Of a stretch of DNA of 64,000 nt, positions 11,131 through 23,063 are shown piece after piece (position 1 is the stretch's first letter; the number at the start of each line of letters is the position of its first letter). This DNA comes from Maratus speciosus. Lineage: Eukaryota; Arthropoda; Arachnida; Araneae; Salticidae. Below the pieces are notes generated by a model. That model saw nothing but the letters and a program-made list of their open reading frames with translations, searched no databases and was not told the DNA's origin. The position numbers and the translations under genes were made by a program. Where the stretch lies: the NCBI GenBank assembly GCA_963932465.1, contig OZ010786.1:599467038-599531037 (forward strand), read 5' to 3'.

Positions 11131-12580
11131 GGGGAGGTGGGGGATGAATGGGACATTTTCACAAAAATATATTTTTATATTTTTTTTTTATTTAAGTTAC
11201 TATCAATATTACATATCACATTTCATACATTAGGTATTTGCCAACATATATGAACAATATTTATTCTAGATTATGATTTATTCATAAAAATATTATGAAA
11301 TCAAAAAAACGTTCCCCCCTGTCCCAATCATCCCCACAGCAGGGATGAATGGGACACTGATAGGGATGGATGAGACACAAAGATTTTCCTCCCTGTATTC
11401 AATTTTACCAAATTAAAATTTATAATTATAACCTTATATGAAAATTATATTTGTAATATATGATTTTACAGCACGAATCGATATGTTTTTTTTTCAATAA
11501 CTTCTTTTATTGCAATTTTAACTTTTAATGCGGACTTCGGCTATCAACCTGTTCTTTTTTTCCACTTATGAGGCATTTTAGATTTGAAATGAAAGTGCAA
11601 AATGTCTTTTAAATAGCATAGCTAATAATTTTCAATCATAACTTATTAATTAATATTAATTAAATGCATCGTAGAAACATGCAGAACAGAAATTATTGTG
11701 TCGATCGGAAAGTCATGTCGTGTTGGGAAAATCAATTCGTACCGGAAAATTCTGCCCGATAATTATTAGACATTAGATATCGGAATCAATGTCTAATAAT
11801 TAAATGATTGAATTTTCTGGTACGAATTGATTTTCCCAACACGACCCGACTTTCCGATTGACCCAATATGTTAGGGGTGGGGATTTATTTGTGCAACATT
11901 TCAAAATTCAATATAATTTCCCCCATTTGATCAATACACATATACTATTTTTATCAATTTTATCTATTTTGATTACGTTTTAGTACCAATTTTTTGATAA
12001 TCCATTAATAATTATAACAATACAATAAGTAACACTCAGAAATTTTAAACAATAACAACTCATATAATACTATTTAATACTATTAACTGACGTAGATTAT
12101 TGATTTATCATCCTATATAATACTATTTAATTAATAAATAAAATTTTCAACATCTCTAGGGAGGAGTGAGAATGTCCCATTCATCCCCATTTGAAATGTC
12201 CCAATCATCCCCATGATGCATAATATCCCTTCTCAGCCATTTTACCTCAAAAATTATTTTGTCACAATGGTTACTATTCATTCATTTTAATTATTGATAT
12301 TGAACCTTAAAATAAATAACTACAACATAGCTTAATTTTTTATATTGTATAAGATATTTCACATCTTCAAATGTAAAAAAAAAACTTACTTTTAAGCAGA
12401 GATATCAGAAAATGCAACTTTGAAGAAAAATGAAAACAGCAATGTGGTCCTACTTTTAGTTCTGAAGCACACTGTGGTAGAGGTATATGGGGTTAGGAAG
12501 CAATTTAAAATAAATGTTTATTGCCTGAAATATTGAGAATGTCCCATCCATCCCTTGTCCCATACATCCCCTAGCTCCCC
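11131..12580. mobile_element. TA-flanked element with GGGGAG ends (copy A)
   Basis: The left end TA|GGGGAGGTGGGGGATGAATG and the right end CCCCTAGCTCCCC|TA are inverted repeats. Multiple GGGATGAATGGGAC-type blocks lie near both ends; the right-hand ones are reverse complements (11134, 11340, 12170-12210, 12540-12570). The size is 1450 bp with TA on both sides. No transposase frame was recognised. It shares its terminal hexamer and TA flanks with the element at 21512-25043. I cannot assign a superfamily. Confidence 0.6.
11701..11861. mobile_element. 161-bp MITE with ~52-bp inverted repeats
   Basis: The arms begin TCGATCGGAAAGTC and read through GTGTTGGGAAAATCAATTCG. The right arm ends GACTTTCCGATTGA. 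The loop itself contains the inverted pair AATTATTAGACATT / AATGTCTAATAATT. It is nested inside the element at 11131-12580. Confidence 0.75.
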
Positions 12581-12670
12581 TACGTATTAAAATCCACCTT
12601 GAATGTGTTAGAAAGTTCCACGTGACTGAGCGAGGAAAAATATCTTTGTTAAAACTGCTTTGAAAAAAAA

Positions 12671-13899
12671 AACTAGTTGGATGTGCCAATCCCAAAACTT
12701 TCTTCTATCTTATACATCTTAATATTTCAAAAACTAGTTACACATGTTAATACTTCAATATTATTAGTTCATTACTATACCAACTTTGAATTTCATTTTA
12801 AATTTCTGCTTCAGTCAATTAAATGAACTAAAAACGAGTTAATCTATATCATGATATTTGTTAAAATTAATAGTTTTTCCTTATTCTGTTGTTATCAGAT
12901 GTTTGTGAATAGCCGGCTTAGCAGGAAGTGAGTTTCCGCCTTTGCACGAGCCGCCATTCAATTCTATGCATAACTTCATACACTTTTGGATGGTACAATA
13001 TTCAAAATCTCTGTTACAGCGCCCCCTACCGGCGAATGTTTTCCAAATTCAGCGAAGACCTACCTGCCATAGCGAAAAACTTAAAATAAAAATTTGGTTC
13101 AATTCTATGCATAACTTCATACACTTTTTGATGGTACAATATTCAAAATCGCACAAAAATCGCTGTTAAAGCGCCCTCTACCGGCGAATTTTTTCCAAAT
13201 TCAGGGAGGACCTACCTGCCATATCCAAAAACTTAAAATAAAAATTTGGTTCAATTCTATGCATAACTTCATATATTTTTGGATGGTACAATATTCAAAA
13301 TCGCACAAAAATCGCTGTTAAAGCGCCCTCTACCGGCGAATTTTTTCCAAATTCAGGGAGGACCTACCTGCCATATCCAAAAACTTAAAATAAAAATTTG
13401 GTTCAATTCTATGCATAACTTCATATATTTTTGGATGGTACAATATTCAAAATCGCACAAAAATCGCTGTTACAGCGCCCCCTACCGGCGAATTTTTTCC
13501 AAATTCAGGGAGGACCTACCTACCATATCCAAAAACTTAAAAGAAAAATTTGGTTCAATTCTATGCATAACTTCATATACTTTTGGAGGGTACAATATTC
13601 AAAATCGCACAAAAATCGCTATATCAGCGCCCCCTACCGGCGAATTTTTTCCAAATTCAGGGAGGATCTGCTTGCCATAGCCAAAAACGTAACATAAAAA
13701 TTTGGTTCAATTCTATGCATAACTTCATACACTTTTTGATGGTACAATGGCGACAGACACACGGACAGACAGACATTTTCTATAAACATGTTTTTGGGGA
13801 TCTCTGACCCCTAAAACATGTAAATCCGTCGAAAACCGGAAGTCGAAAAAAATTTCGATTACAATACTTTCTTCTATTGAAGATAGAAGAAAGTAAAAA
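12671..13899 (+). mobile_element. HINE-1 rolling-circle-like element, copy 1
   Basis: It begins AACTAGTTGGATGTGCCAAT, with the subterminal repeat ACTTTCTTCTATCTT at about 12697. The middle is an array of 152-bp monomers (about 12955-13745; the CAATTCTATGCATAACTT block steps by exactly 152 at 13100, 13252 and 13404). Then come a short GACAGACACACGGACAG microsatellite, a conserved tail (AACATGTTTTTGGGGATCTC) and the 3' hairpin ACTTTCTTCTAT..ATAGAAGAAAGT. This is the architecture of non-autonomous Helentrons (HINE/DINE-like). The open frames in the array are repeat artefacts. Confidence 0.7.
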
Positions 13900-13945
13900 A
13901 ACGTAAAATCATGCATCAAGCATGGATTCCAGCACATTCAGAATA
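13900..13945 (+). mobile_element. HINE-3 copy b, 5' piece
   Basis: Short 5' segment (GCATGGATTCC..CATTCAGAA) of a HINE-3 element. It is interrupted by the pogo-like element whose TA target lies at 13944-13945, and it resumes at 18602. The homologous uninterrupted sequence near 40572-40620 supports the join. Confidence 0.55.
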
Positions 13946-14114
13946 CAGTGAAACCTCCCTGTGCGACCACCTCCCTGAACGACCATTTTTTCATGGAATG
14001 AAATTTATTCCCATAGGCTCAATACTAATTTTACATCTATTCAGAGACCACCCCAGTTGAACTCCCTCCATGAGCGATCCATTTCTTTGAAAAACAAATA
14101 AGAAAAACCATGCG

Positions 14115-17100
14115 TTAAGCATAGATTATGAAACACTTTCCAACACTTCCTGAATGCTTTAACAAAACTTCGTTATTTAGGGAAATAAGGTATAAGTGAA
14201 CTAAGTAAACATTTTAGAAAACGCATAAAACATATGAAAAACTGATTTCAGCAGCTACCGTCCATAGCAAATATATATTCCAGTTTTTTTGAACAGCTCT
14301 GTATTTGATCTATAGGTCGATATATGCACTATATATTGGGTAAATTTAGTTTGGCAAGAAAAGGAATAACAGGTTGAAATTTCTCTTTCAGCAATTTATA
14401 CTAATAGATGGAAACATACTTGTATACTTTTGTACAACCTTGTAGTTAACCTAGCATCTTTATTATACGCACTATTTAGCTAAAATTTAATTCAAAGTAA
14501 AACACTCTTATAACTACTGGAATCACATTTCCAGAAATTATAATTATTTGACGGCCATGTATCCAATTCTTTGCGTGACCCTGTATATCATTTTATCTAT
14601 GTTCTACAAATATTTCTTAGTAAACTAAATGCAGTTCAGCGTAAAAATGCATAATTCATTTAAAAACCACATTTAAGCAATTTACAATCATACTCAGTAA
14701 CCAATACGAATTCTTTTGTGTAGCCCTGTATATGAATTACGGCATTTATACACACTATATAGAATGCATTACTATAGTGAAACATAAAAGCACATAACAT
14801 AATTAACTAGTTGGATGTGCCAATCCCAAAACTTTCTTCTATCTTATACATCTTAATATTTCAAAAACTAGTTACACATGTTAATACTTCAATATTATTA
14901 GTTCATTACTATACCAACTTTGATTTTCATCTTAAATTTCTGCTTCAGTCAATTAAATAAACTAAAAACGAGTTAATCTATATCATGATATTTGTTAAAA
15001 TTAATAGTTTTTCCTTATTCTGTTGTTATCAGATGTTTGTGAATAGCCGGCTTAGCAGGAAGTGAGTTCCCGCCTTTGCACGAGCCGCCGATGGACAATA
15101 GAACTACGAAAAATCTAGAAAAGTATACAAAAATCGCCATCACAGAGCCCCATTACCGTGCGATATTTCCAAATTCAAGGAGGACCTGTTGGCCGAAGCC
15201 AAAAACATGCACAAAAAATTTGGTTCAATTTGTATGCATAATTTTATACAATTTTCGATTGTACAATAAAGAAAATGGTACAGACATCGTAATTATAGCG
15301 CACCCTTCCAACGGAATTTTTCCAAATTCAGGAAGGACCTTCATGCCATGAACAAAAAGAAACGCAAAAAATTTGGCTCAATTCTCTGCATAACTTCCTA
15401 CATTTTTCGATGGTATAATATTCAAAATGGCACAAAAATCGGTATTACAGCTCCCCCTACCCGCAATTTTTTTCCAAATTAAGGAAGGACCTGCTTGCCA
15501 TAGCCAAGAACTTAAAATAAAAATTTGGTTCAATTCTATGCATAACTTCATACACTTTTCGATGGTACAATCTGCAAAATCGCTATACAGCGCCCCCTAG
15601 TGGCAATTTTTTTCCAAATTCAGGGAGGTGCTGCTTGTCATAGCCATAAACTTAAAATAAAAATTTGGTTCAATTCCATGCATAACTTCATACACTTTTG
15701 GATGGTACAATATTCAAAATCGCTGTTACAGCGCCCCCTACCGGCGAATGTTTCCCAAATTGAGGGAGGATCTGCCTGCCAAAGCCAAAAACTTAAAATA
15801 AAAATTTGGTTCAATTCTATGCATAACTTCATATACTTTTGGATAGTACAATATTCAAAATCGCACAAAAATCGCTGTGACAGCGCCCCTTACCGGCGAA
15901 TTTTTTACAAATTCAGGGAAGACCTACCTGCTATGTCCAAAAACTTAAAATAAAAACTTGGCTCAATTCTATGCTTAACTTCATACACTTTTTGATGGTA
16001 CAATATTCAAAATCGCACAAAAATCGCTGTTACAGTGCCCTCTACCGGCGAATTTTTTCCAAATTCAGAGAGGACCTACCTGCCATATCCAAAAACTTAA
16101 AATAAAAATTTGGTTCAATTCTATGCATAACTTCATATACTTTTGGATGGTACAATATTCAAAATCGCACAAAAATCGCTGTTACAGCGCCCCCTACCGT
16201 CGATTTTTTTCCAAATTCGGGGAGGACCTACCTGCCATAACCAAAAACTTAAAATAAAAATTTGGTTTAATTCTATGCATAACTTCATATACTTTTGGAT
16301 GGTACAATATTCAAAATCGCACAAAAACCGCTGTTACAGCGCCCCCTACCGGCTAATTTTTTCCAAATTCAGGAAGGATCTACCTGCCATATCCAAAAAC
16401 TTAAAATAAAAATTTGGTTCAGTTCTATGCATAACTTCATATACTTTTGGGTGGTACAATATTCAAAATCACACAAAAATCGCTATTACAGCGCTCCCTA
16501 CCGGCGAATTTTTTCCAAATTCAAGGAGGGTCTGCTTGCCATAGCCAAAAACTTAACATAAAAATTTGGTTCAATTCTATGCATAACTTCATACACTTTT
16601 TGATGGTACAATGGCGACAGACACACGGACAGACGGACACACGGACAGACAGACATTTTCTATAAACATGTTTTTCGGGATCTCTGACCCCTAAAACATG
16701 TAAGTCCGTCGAAAACCGGAAGTCGAAAAAAATTTCGATTACAATACTTTCTTCTATTGAAGATAGAAGAAACTAAAAATACATTTCCAGCAATCATCGC
16801 TACCGTACAGTACTTCGGATACAATATAGTATCTGAAATCTTTTGTCTGTCCCTGTAAATGCTATGTACTTCGTATTATACATGAAATAAGTTATAGTAA
16901 ACCTCAGCGACGTATATCAATTTCATTATACATGAAATAATTCAACATAATTAAAATATGCCGGAAAAAATTCCCTCCACCCCTATATCATTATGTAACA
17001 GAATTCTTTTGTGTGGCGCTGTAAATGAATAATAATTATCCTTTGCTCCGCATATTCTACGGGATGGATATTTTAATGCACTTGATAAATGCATATCTAT

Positions 17101-17367
17101 TTTATTATGTTTGAAAGCATGTAAAATCATTAAAAATCATTTTAAACGATTTTTTCCCATAGGCCGTAATGTAACGGAAAACTTTTCATTGTCTCTGTAC
17201 ATCAAATAAACATGCTACAAACTTCATTTGAAATAGGGTTCGTGCTATGGTAGAGGTCACTAACATCCAAAAATTTCAGAACGATCCGAGTATATTTACG
17301 GGAGTTAGAGCGCGTACAGACGGCCAGACAAACCGAATGCATAAACACTTTTCAACTTTGTTGGAAA
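14115..17367 (+). mobile_element. HINE-3 element copy a (split by HINE-1 copy 2)
   Basis: Segments 14115-14804 and 16780-17367 read as one element when the HINE-1 copy between them is removed. The 5' subterminal block ACACTTTCCAACAC pairs with the 3' hairpin ACTTTTCAACTTTGTTGGAA. The interior has diverged monomers of about 190 bp with the block TTTGTGT..CCCTGTAAATGA. A short CAGACGGCCAGACAAACCG tract precedes the 3' hairpin. The tail ends near TTTTAAAAATG. The small frame at 17247-17471 straddles the end and is not a gene. Confidence 0.6.
14805..16779 (+). mobile_element. HINE-1 element copy 2, longest array
   Basis: Same termini as copy 1 (AACTAGTTGGATGTGCCAAT; 3' ATAGAAGAAACTAAAA, with a change in the last hairpin positions). 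The array has about ten monomers. The first three are a diverged type (CGATGGACAATAGAACTACG, CCAAATTCAAGGAGGACC). The rest are the regular 152-bp type. The microsatellite at 16615-16655 is (ACACGGACAGACGG)n. Confidence 0.7.
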
Positions 17368-17912
17368 GTTTTAAAAATGAAACAAATTCCTTTTCTTCCT
17401 GGGCGCTTGAAGAAGTTTTTATTAGAATAATAATTCCGGAGGGCGTATTATTCATCAAACTTCTAAACTAAGTTTAGAATTTTTATTTATTCCGGTAACT
17501 TTTGTTTAAACCCCTTTGTGCCTTTTTAGGCAATGAATTTAACTCTAATGACAAATTAAGGATGACAGTCAATAAACTCCCCTGCCCTATTCTGTTAGGA
17601 AACTCTCAAAGAAATAGATAGATTAATGGAATCGTCATTATTTGTTCCCGTCCAAAAAAGGGGGGAAAATGCAATTTAACAAATTACAACGACCATTTGG
17701 AAAATGATTTTTTCAAAGACTAAAATTTAAGACATAAAAAACAACACGGAGTTGATCATACATTACGTACGCCATGAATTAAACATTAATAGTGTTATTA
17801 CACGTAAAAATTGCAAGCTACAGAAATCGCCTGCGACTCGTACGTATTATCCACCAGAAACTTACGTATTATTCAATCATTTCATTGGCTGTTCGGGAAA
17901 AGGCTTTTCCAT

Positions 17913-17937
17913 CGTCAGATTTCCAAGAAATCTGACG
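17913..17937. repeat. 11-bp-stem perfect hairpin
   Basis: CGTCAGATTTC, loop CAA, GAAATCTGACG. It has no T run after it and no gene beside it. It lies in the residual part of the pogo-like element. Confidence 0.5.
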
Positions 17938-18601
17938 GCCAATTTTAAATGAAACTTATTTCTTAAACTTCTAAACATCCCACAATATTACTTTTTATAT
18001 CGTCGTATAGAGAAAAAAATGTACTTTTAAATGCAATTTGTTTGAAAGCTGTATCTCAATTTGTTTCTGAGTTATTAATTTTTTTTTTGAAGTTTTTATT
18101 TCTTTTTTGTCATAGTGACAACACTCTGTTGTCCATCTCTGTTGAAAGTAAAGGGAAATACAGATTACTGCATAGACCAATCAGAAAACGAATAAAATGA
18201 TGATTAAACCAATAAAAACCTTCAGATATGCTTTTGATTTCCTACCCTGACGAGTTCAATAACCATTTTTCCAAATGGTTAAAAAAAGAAAAAAAAAATG
18301 CATTTATTTACTGAACTTCGAAATAAAAGTTATAGAAGATAAAACTGCAAAATCAAAGCAAATGTCAATGTATTCATTTTTTAAACTCTGCAGTAATTAA
18401 CGTATGTAATTAACTTTTGTTTTGACACTTAAATTTTCGTATTTTTTCCTAATGTAAAAAATAAATTTTAGTAACATTAATTGTTACCTATTTTCAACAA
18501 TTAAAATCTAGATTTAAACATGACCTCCATTAAGAGACCACCTCTCGGAGCGACCAATTTTTATTGGAACGGAACGTGGTCGCTTTAGGGAGGTTTTACT
18601 G

Positions 18602-19284
18602 TATTATAATAAAACTTCACAGTCTAATAAGGTAAAAATGATGCCTAAATAAACAATTTGTAAAATACATAACATATTTGAAAATAATTTCAGCATAAAC
18701 AATCAATATTCGGAATAATATCCGAATTTTTTGTGCAACCCTGTATATGATCTATAGATTTCTCGTATAATACAAAGTATGCTAACGGGAAACGCATATA
18801 ACAGTTGAAAAATTCCCTTCGTCAAATTCAATCATAAAACGAAAATGTACTTTAGATATTTTCTGCAGCCATGTATATAATCATTAGAATTTATACATGC
18901 TAAGTAATAATAATAAAAAAAAATGTTTAAATAATTAAACGCATACCACAACGGAAACGCACTTTCAGCAATTTTTGTTCATAGATAGTAATATAACAGA
19001 ATTATTTTGTGTGTCCCTGTAAATGAACAATGAATGGTATGTAATGTACACCATATTCCATAGTATAGTAGCAATAATATTCTCGCAGTGCACCTCAGAG
19101 ATATATCTCATTTTTAATGTGTTTGAAACAGTGAAACGTGACTAAAATACGCCACAAACGATTTTCCCCCAGAGTCCGTAATCTAACGGAATTCTTTTGA
19201 GTGTCCCTGTAAATGAGCAATGGACGCTTTGCGTACCATAGTCTATATTAGTAAGCATCTTGTAGTGCACTGCAGAAAGATATA
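18602..19284 (+). mobile_element. HINE-3 copy b, middle piece
   Basis: Continues the element cut at 13945: AAAACTTCACAG..TAATAAGG matches the copy near 40615. It contains several CCCTGTAAATGA monomer blocks and stops at the TA where the mariner-type element (19285-20471) inserted. It resumes at 20472 with TAAATTTGAATGTGTTTG. Confidence 0.6.
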
Positions 19285-20471
19285 CAGGGTGCAATATGTT
19301 ATCTATCGCCGACCTTTAATTTCTTAACCGTTGGTCGTAGTCATATAGTTCCAATTACAAAAATGTTTCAAATGAAGTAAACATTCATGCTGCGGCATTA
19401 TTTAAAGTAAAAAATCAATTTTATAAAAATTACTAAATCTAACTTTTTATACGGTCCCCCAGTCCCTATAGTTACATTTAGTAAAAGTTTACACATATCA
19501 TAACATCTGTTGACCGAATTCAGTGGCCAGATACTCCCGAACGTTTGATGTTTTATGCGGAGAGAGCCCTATCATGTTGAAACCACACCCGGCATGCATG
19601 TTGGAGAGCAAACCTTCATACCAGTCACGTACCGTGTTTAGTAGAAGATACAAATAACGATTACCCATCGTAGAAGATGGGTCCAGCAATCTTGTTCCCC
19701 ATATACCGCACCACACGTGTCGTACTGTCCGGGCGGTGTGGAGGTTTCCAGGTCGCATCATCCTTTTGATCGTCGCACAGTTTGCACACTTGCTATGCTC
19801 TAACGTGTCCGGGACGCAGTACTGTCGCGCATTCAATTCTGCATTGTCACCAACAGAGAACACTGAGAAGTTTCTCTAGTAGATTCCGGCGTTTCATGTA
19901 CTATTCGTTTTTTTATATTAGACCGTTTTCTGATATTATAATAAATTGATATTTATTTTTCTGTTTATTTCAATATTTCATTCTTCGCTTTGTATACGAC
20001 CCCTAAAAGTAAGCTCAAATTTTTAGATGAAAAAACCCTCTTCGGTGATACTCCAATTTGGCGATATCGTCTAAAGGTGGTTTCGCCGTAAAAAGGACAT
20101 AGCAGCCTGATTTTGATCTCGAATTACTTTAATTCATCTTTTAACTGATCCCTCAATGAAAGACAAAATTATGTGCAAAAATCTCAAAATTTGAAATTTA
20201 ATAACTCTGTCAGTTTTTTAGTACAGATGTTAAACTTTGGGTGTTATATGTGTTATGATATGTGTAAACTTTTACTAAATATAACTTTAGGGACTGGGGG
20301 ACCGTATAAAAAGTTAGATTTCGTAATGTTTATAAAATTGATTTTTTACTTTAAATAATGCCACAACATGAATATTTAGCTCATTTGAAACGTTTTTGTA
20401 ACTGGAACTATATGTCTACGACCAATGGTTGAGAAATTAAAGGCTGGCGATAGATAACATATTGCATCCTG
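19285..20471 (-). mobile_element. Mariner-type element with 220-bp inverted repeats
   Basis: The element begins CAGGGTGCAATATGTTATCT, ends in the reverse complement, and is flanked by TA (19283-19284, 20472-20473). Positions 19285-19507 and about 20247-20471 are inverted copies of each other at roughly 90% by eye, much longer than typical mariner termini. The 740-bp interior holds a broken minus-strand transposase. Length 1187 bp. Confidence 0.75.
19498..19863 (-). pseudogene. Degenerate Tc1/mariner-superfamily transposase fragment
   Basis: This 121-codon open frame ends inside the left inverted repeat. Its C-terminal half has the order seen in DDE transposases of this superfamily: VWCGIWGTRLL, then GNRYLYLLLNTV, then a stretch ending SPHKTSNVREYLATEFG, the place where QDGAPPH..YL..FG is expected. 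The catalytic QDGA is not intact (SPHK remains). The N-terminal DNA-binding part and the third catalytic acidic residue are missing. The fragment lies inside a TA-flanked element with long inverted repeats, so it is the decayed remnant of that element's own transposase. It is probably inactive and could be mobilised only in trans. Confidence 0.6.
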
Positions 20472-20570
20472 TATAAATTTGAATGTGTTTGAAATTGTGA
20501 AACATCATTAAACTAGTTTCGTAACGCTTAACTCAGAAATACATTTCTTTTAATTTTAGGTAATATATTT
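20472..20570 (+). mobile_element. HINE-3 copy b, 3' piece
   Basis: TGAATGTGTTTGAAATTGTG and AAACATCATTAAAC continue the HINE-3 monomer after the mariner-type insertion. The 3' end has decayed. Confidence 0.45.
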
Positions 20571-21234
20571 TCAGAGATATCGTCGAAAATGTAGTGCAAA
20601 AATATGTCCCCCCCCCCCCCCCATCCACATCTATTTACGAATCTACTGAAACTAAAATTATGAAATAATTAGAGGTAGTAGATGTCAACTTAAACCTTGC
20701 AGGAAAATTATAGCGATTACCGTAGGTCACATAGTTTTTGAGAAAAGCGCATTTTTCCGTTAAACACAAATTTCAATTTCCGGGCATTCATCAAAGGTAT
20801 TGAGGAGCGCTAGATGTACCAATCGTAGCAGAAGTGTAAAAGCATTGTTGATAATGATTTTCGAAAAAAATCGTCCGATATTAGCTGAGATATTCATCCT
20901 TAAAGACAAGGACGGTTTGGACATGCATAATGACAGGGGCGGCGTACTCTATGTATCGCCGGCTTTTAAAGCCTAGATAGCAACTTTTAATGATATATTT
21001 GTGTAATGCGATGCCCAGTAGCATATAAAAGCAATAAACGTCAAATTGTTAGAAACAGACTAATTTAATTAGAATTAACCACATAAATACTATGGATTTC
21101 GCGACTATTTTGCATTGAGTAATCTCTCAACACGCCTCCCATGTCTTTAAAAGTTATTTAAAAATCAATCTGGAAAAACGCGGCACGGACCAAGACGGGG
21201 TTGCAACTTTGCGACCTCGGTTCGAAGCGCGCTT
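20571..21234. other. Poly-C tract and unassigned sequence
   Basis: A run of 15 C residues at 20608-20622. The rest is unassigned and shows no credible exon or RNA. Confidence 0.5.
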
Positions 21235-22439
21235 AGCACAATGCCAAAAGTTTAAACTTTTAATGAAGAGTTTTGTTTTAGCTACACTGTAAAAAGAAAA
21301 GATTATTACTACGCTAAATTTAGTTTTATGAAATGCCAAATGAAGTTTAAATAATCACTACTTTTATTGTCAGTTCCGCATTAAGTTCATCCTAAACTGA
21401 TAAGGATAAGGTTAAAAAAAGAGTTATACAGAATAGAAATAGTTGATATTATTTAGGCTTCATATCTCTTCGAACTTTTATGGTATACCCATTCACATAT
21501 TCTAATATATAGGGGAGACTGGGGAGGGTTGACCCATTTTTTACAAAATGATTTTTTTATTTTTTACATATTGAACCTTTAATAAAGTTTCATATATCAT
21601 TGTATTCGTTATACAATCTGTTATCAAAATAAAATTGCGACATGAGTGTACTGTATAAGAAACTTGAAAAATGATTGAATTTAAACATGAGAAAATAATG
21701 GGTCAAGGTTCCCCACGTACGGGAGGCTTGACCCACTTTATTTATATTGAAATATTTGTTAAGGGACATAAAATCAGTTTTAAAAAGGCAGAATAACTTT
21801 ATACTGCAACGTTTAGTTATTATTAAAAAATATTCAGGGAAATATTATGTGCAAACAAACCTTCTTAGACGGAATTACACTATGCAAGTAGCACAATGCC
21901 AAAAGTTTAAAATTTTAATGAAGGGTTTTGTTTTAGCTACATTGTAAAAAGAAAAGATTATTACTACGCTGAATTTAGTTTTATGAAATGCCAAATGAAG
22001 TTTAAATAATCACTACTTTTATTGTCAGTTCTGCATTAAGTTCGTCCTAAACTGATAAGGATAAGATTAAAAAAAGAGTTATACAGAATAGAAATAGTTG
22101 ATATTATTTAGGCTTCATATCTCTTCGAACTTTTATGGTATACCCATTCATATATTCTAGAATATAGGGGAGACTGGGGAGGGTTGACCCATTTTTTACA
22201 AAATGATTTTTTTTATTTTTTACATATTGAACCTAGAATAAAGTTTCATGTATTCGTTATACAATCTGTCATCAAAATAAAATTGCGACATGAGTGTACT
22301 GTATAAGAAACTTGAAAAATGATTGATTTTAAACATGAGAAATTAATGGGCAGAATAACTTTGTGCTGTAACGTTTAGTTATTATTAAAAAATATTCAGG
22401 AAAATATTATGTGCAAAGAAACCTTCTTAGACGGAATTA
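21235..22439. repeat. Direct tandem duplication, period 655 bp
   Basis: Copy 1 (21235-21876) and copy 2 (21890-22439) both run from AGCACAATGCCAAAAGTTTA to CCTTCTTAGACGGAATTA at about 95% identity by eye. Copy 2 lacks about 90 bp that contain the second GGGTCAAGG..TTGACCCAC inverted motif. Each copy includes a GGGGAGACTGGGGAGGGTTG terminus of the element that spans 21512-25043. Confidence 0.75.
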
Positions 22440-23063
22440 AAGGCACTCGAGAAAAATTCCGTTTTAAATACCCAGTTATTTTTGTTACACCCAACCTGGC
22501 AACTCTAGTTGCCACATAGTTTGGCTTCATTTGATTGTGTTCATCTTGGTGAAGTCCGTCTACATATCCTAAAGCGTTTTGATCAATGTTATGTTCTTTT
22601 GCAGTTTTATGAATACCTAATCTTTCTTAAGTCTGCTGATTTCATCCTTTTTAGTCTTTTCCATTCTTACTATTCACCTACTCTGAGTACTATTTAAATG
22701 AAATAAAACTTCCTATCAACTTTTCAATTTATATTTCATTAAAATTTTTCCTTGCTTCTATAGAATTTTTTCTCATTTTCATTTAATCAGTTTTAAACAT
22801 TTTCCTTTCTTTCAATCACCCCAATTTACTGTAGTTTTACAGAATAAATTTACATTATTTTATAAATATAGCCATTAAGCCTTTATTATGTACAGTGTGT
22901 AATAAAAGGATTTCCAAAAACAGTTAATGAAGGAGCTTTGAGCATCTAGTCAACCTTCCCCACATAGTCACTTAATTTATAGCACATCGTTATGTTTAGC
23001 CTAATTTACTGTACAATCTTTATGCCTGGAATGAAAGCTCAATTTTTCTACATTACTTAAAAT

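Larger units (their letters stand above)
13946..18601. mobile_element. TA-flanked pogo/Tigger-like element, nested host
   Basis: The left terminus CAGTGAAACCTCCCT and the right terminus AGGGAGGTTTTACTG are inverted and flanked by TA (13944-13945, 18602-18603). Subterminal GACCACCTCC/CGACCATTTTT motifs recur at both ends. The apparent length of 4656 bp includes a HINE-3 copy (about 14115-17367) that itself contains a HINE-1 copy. The remainder, about 1.4 kb, is near the size of a deleted pogo-like element. No transposase frame was recognised in 17368-18520. Confidence 0.65.

Noticed and set aside
12942..13807. Open frames of 74-133 codons with recurring FNSMHNFIHFWMVQYSKS words
   Set aside because: They are translations of the 152-bp HINE-1 monomers (also at 15.6-16.7 kb and 46.2-47.6 kb), not proteins.
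12671..16779. CRISPR array (regular 152-bp repeats)
   Set aside because: The whole period is repeated; there are no unique spacers between short direct repeats, and the genome is eukaryotic.
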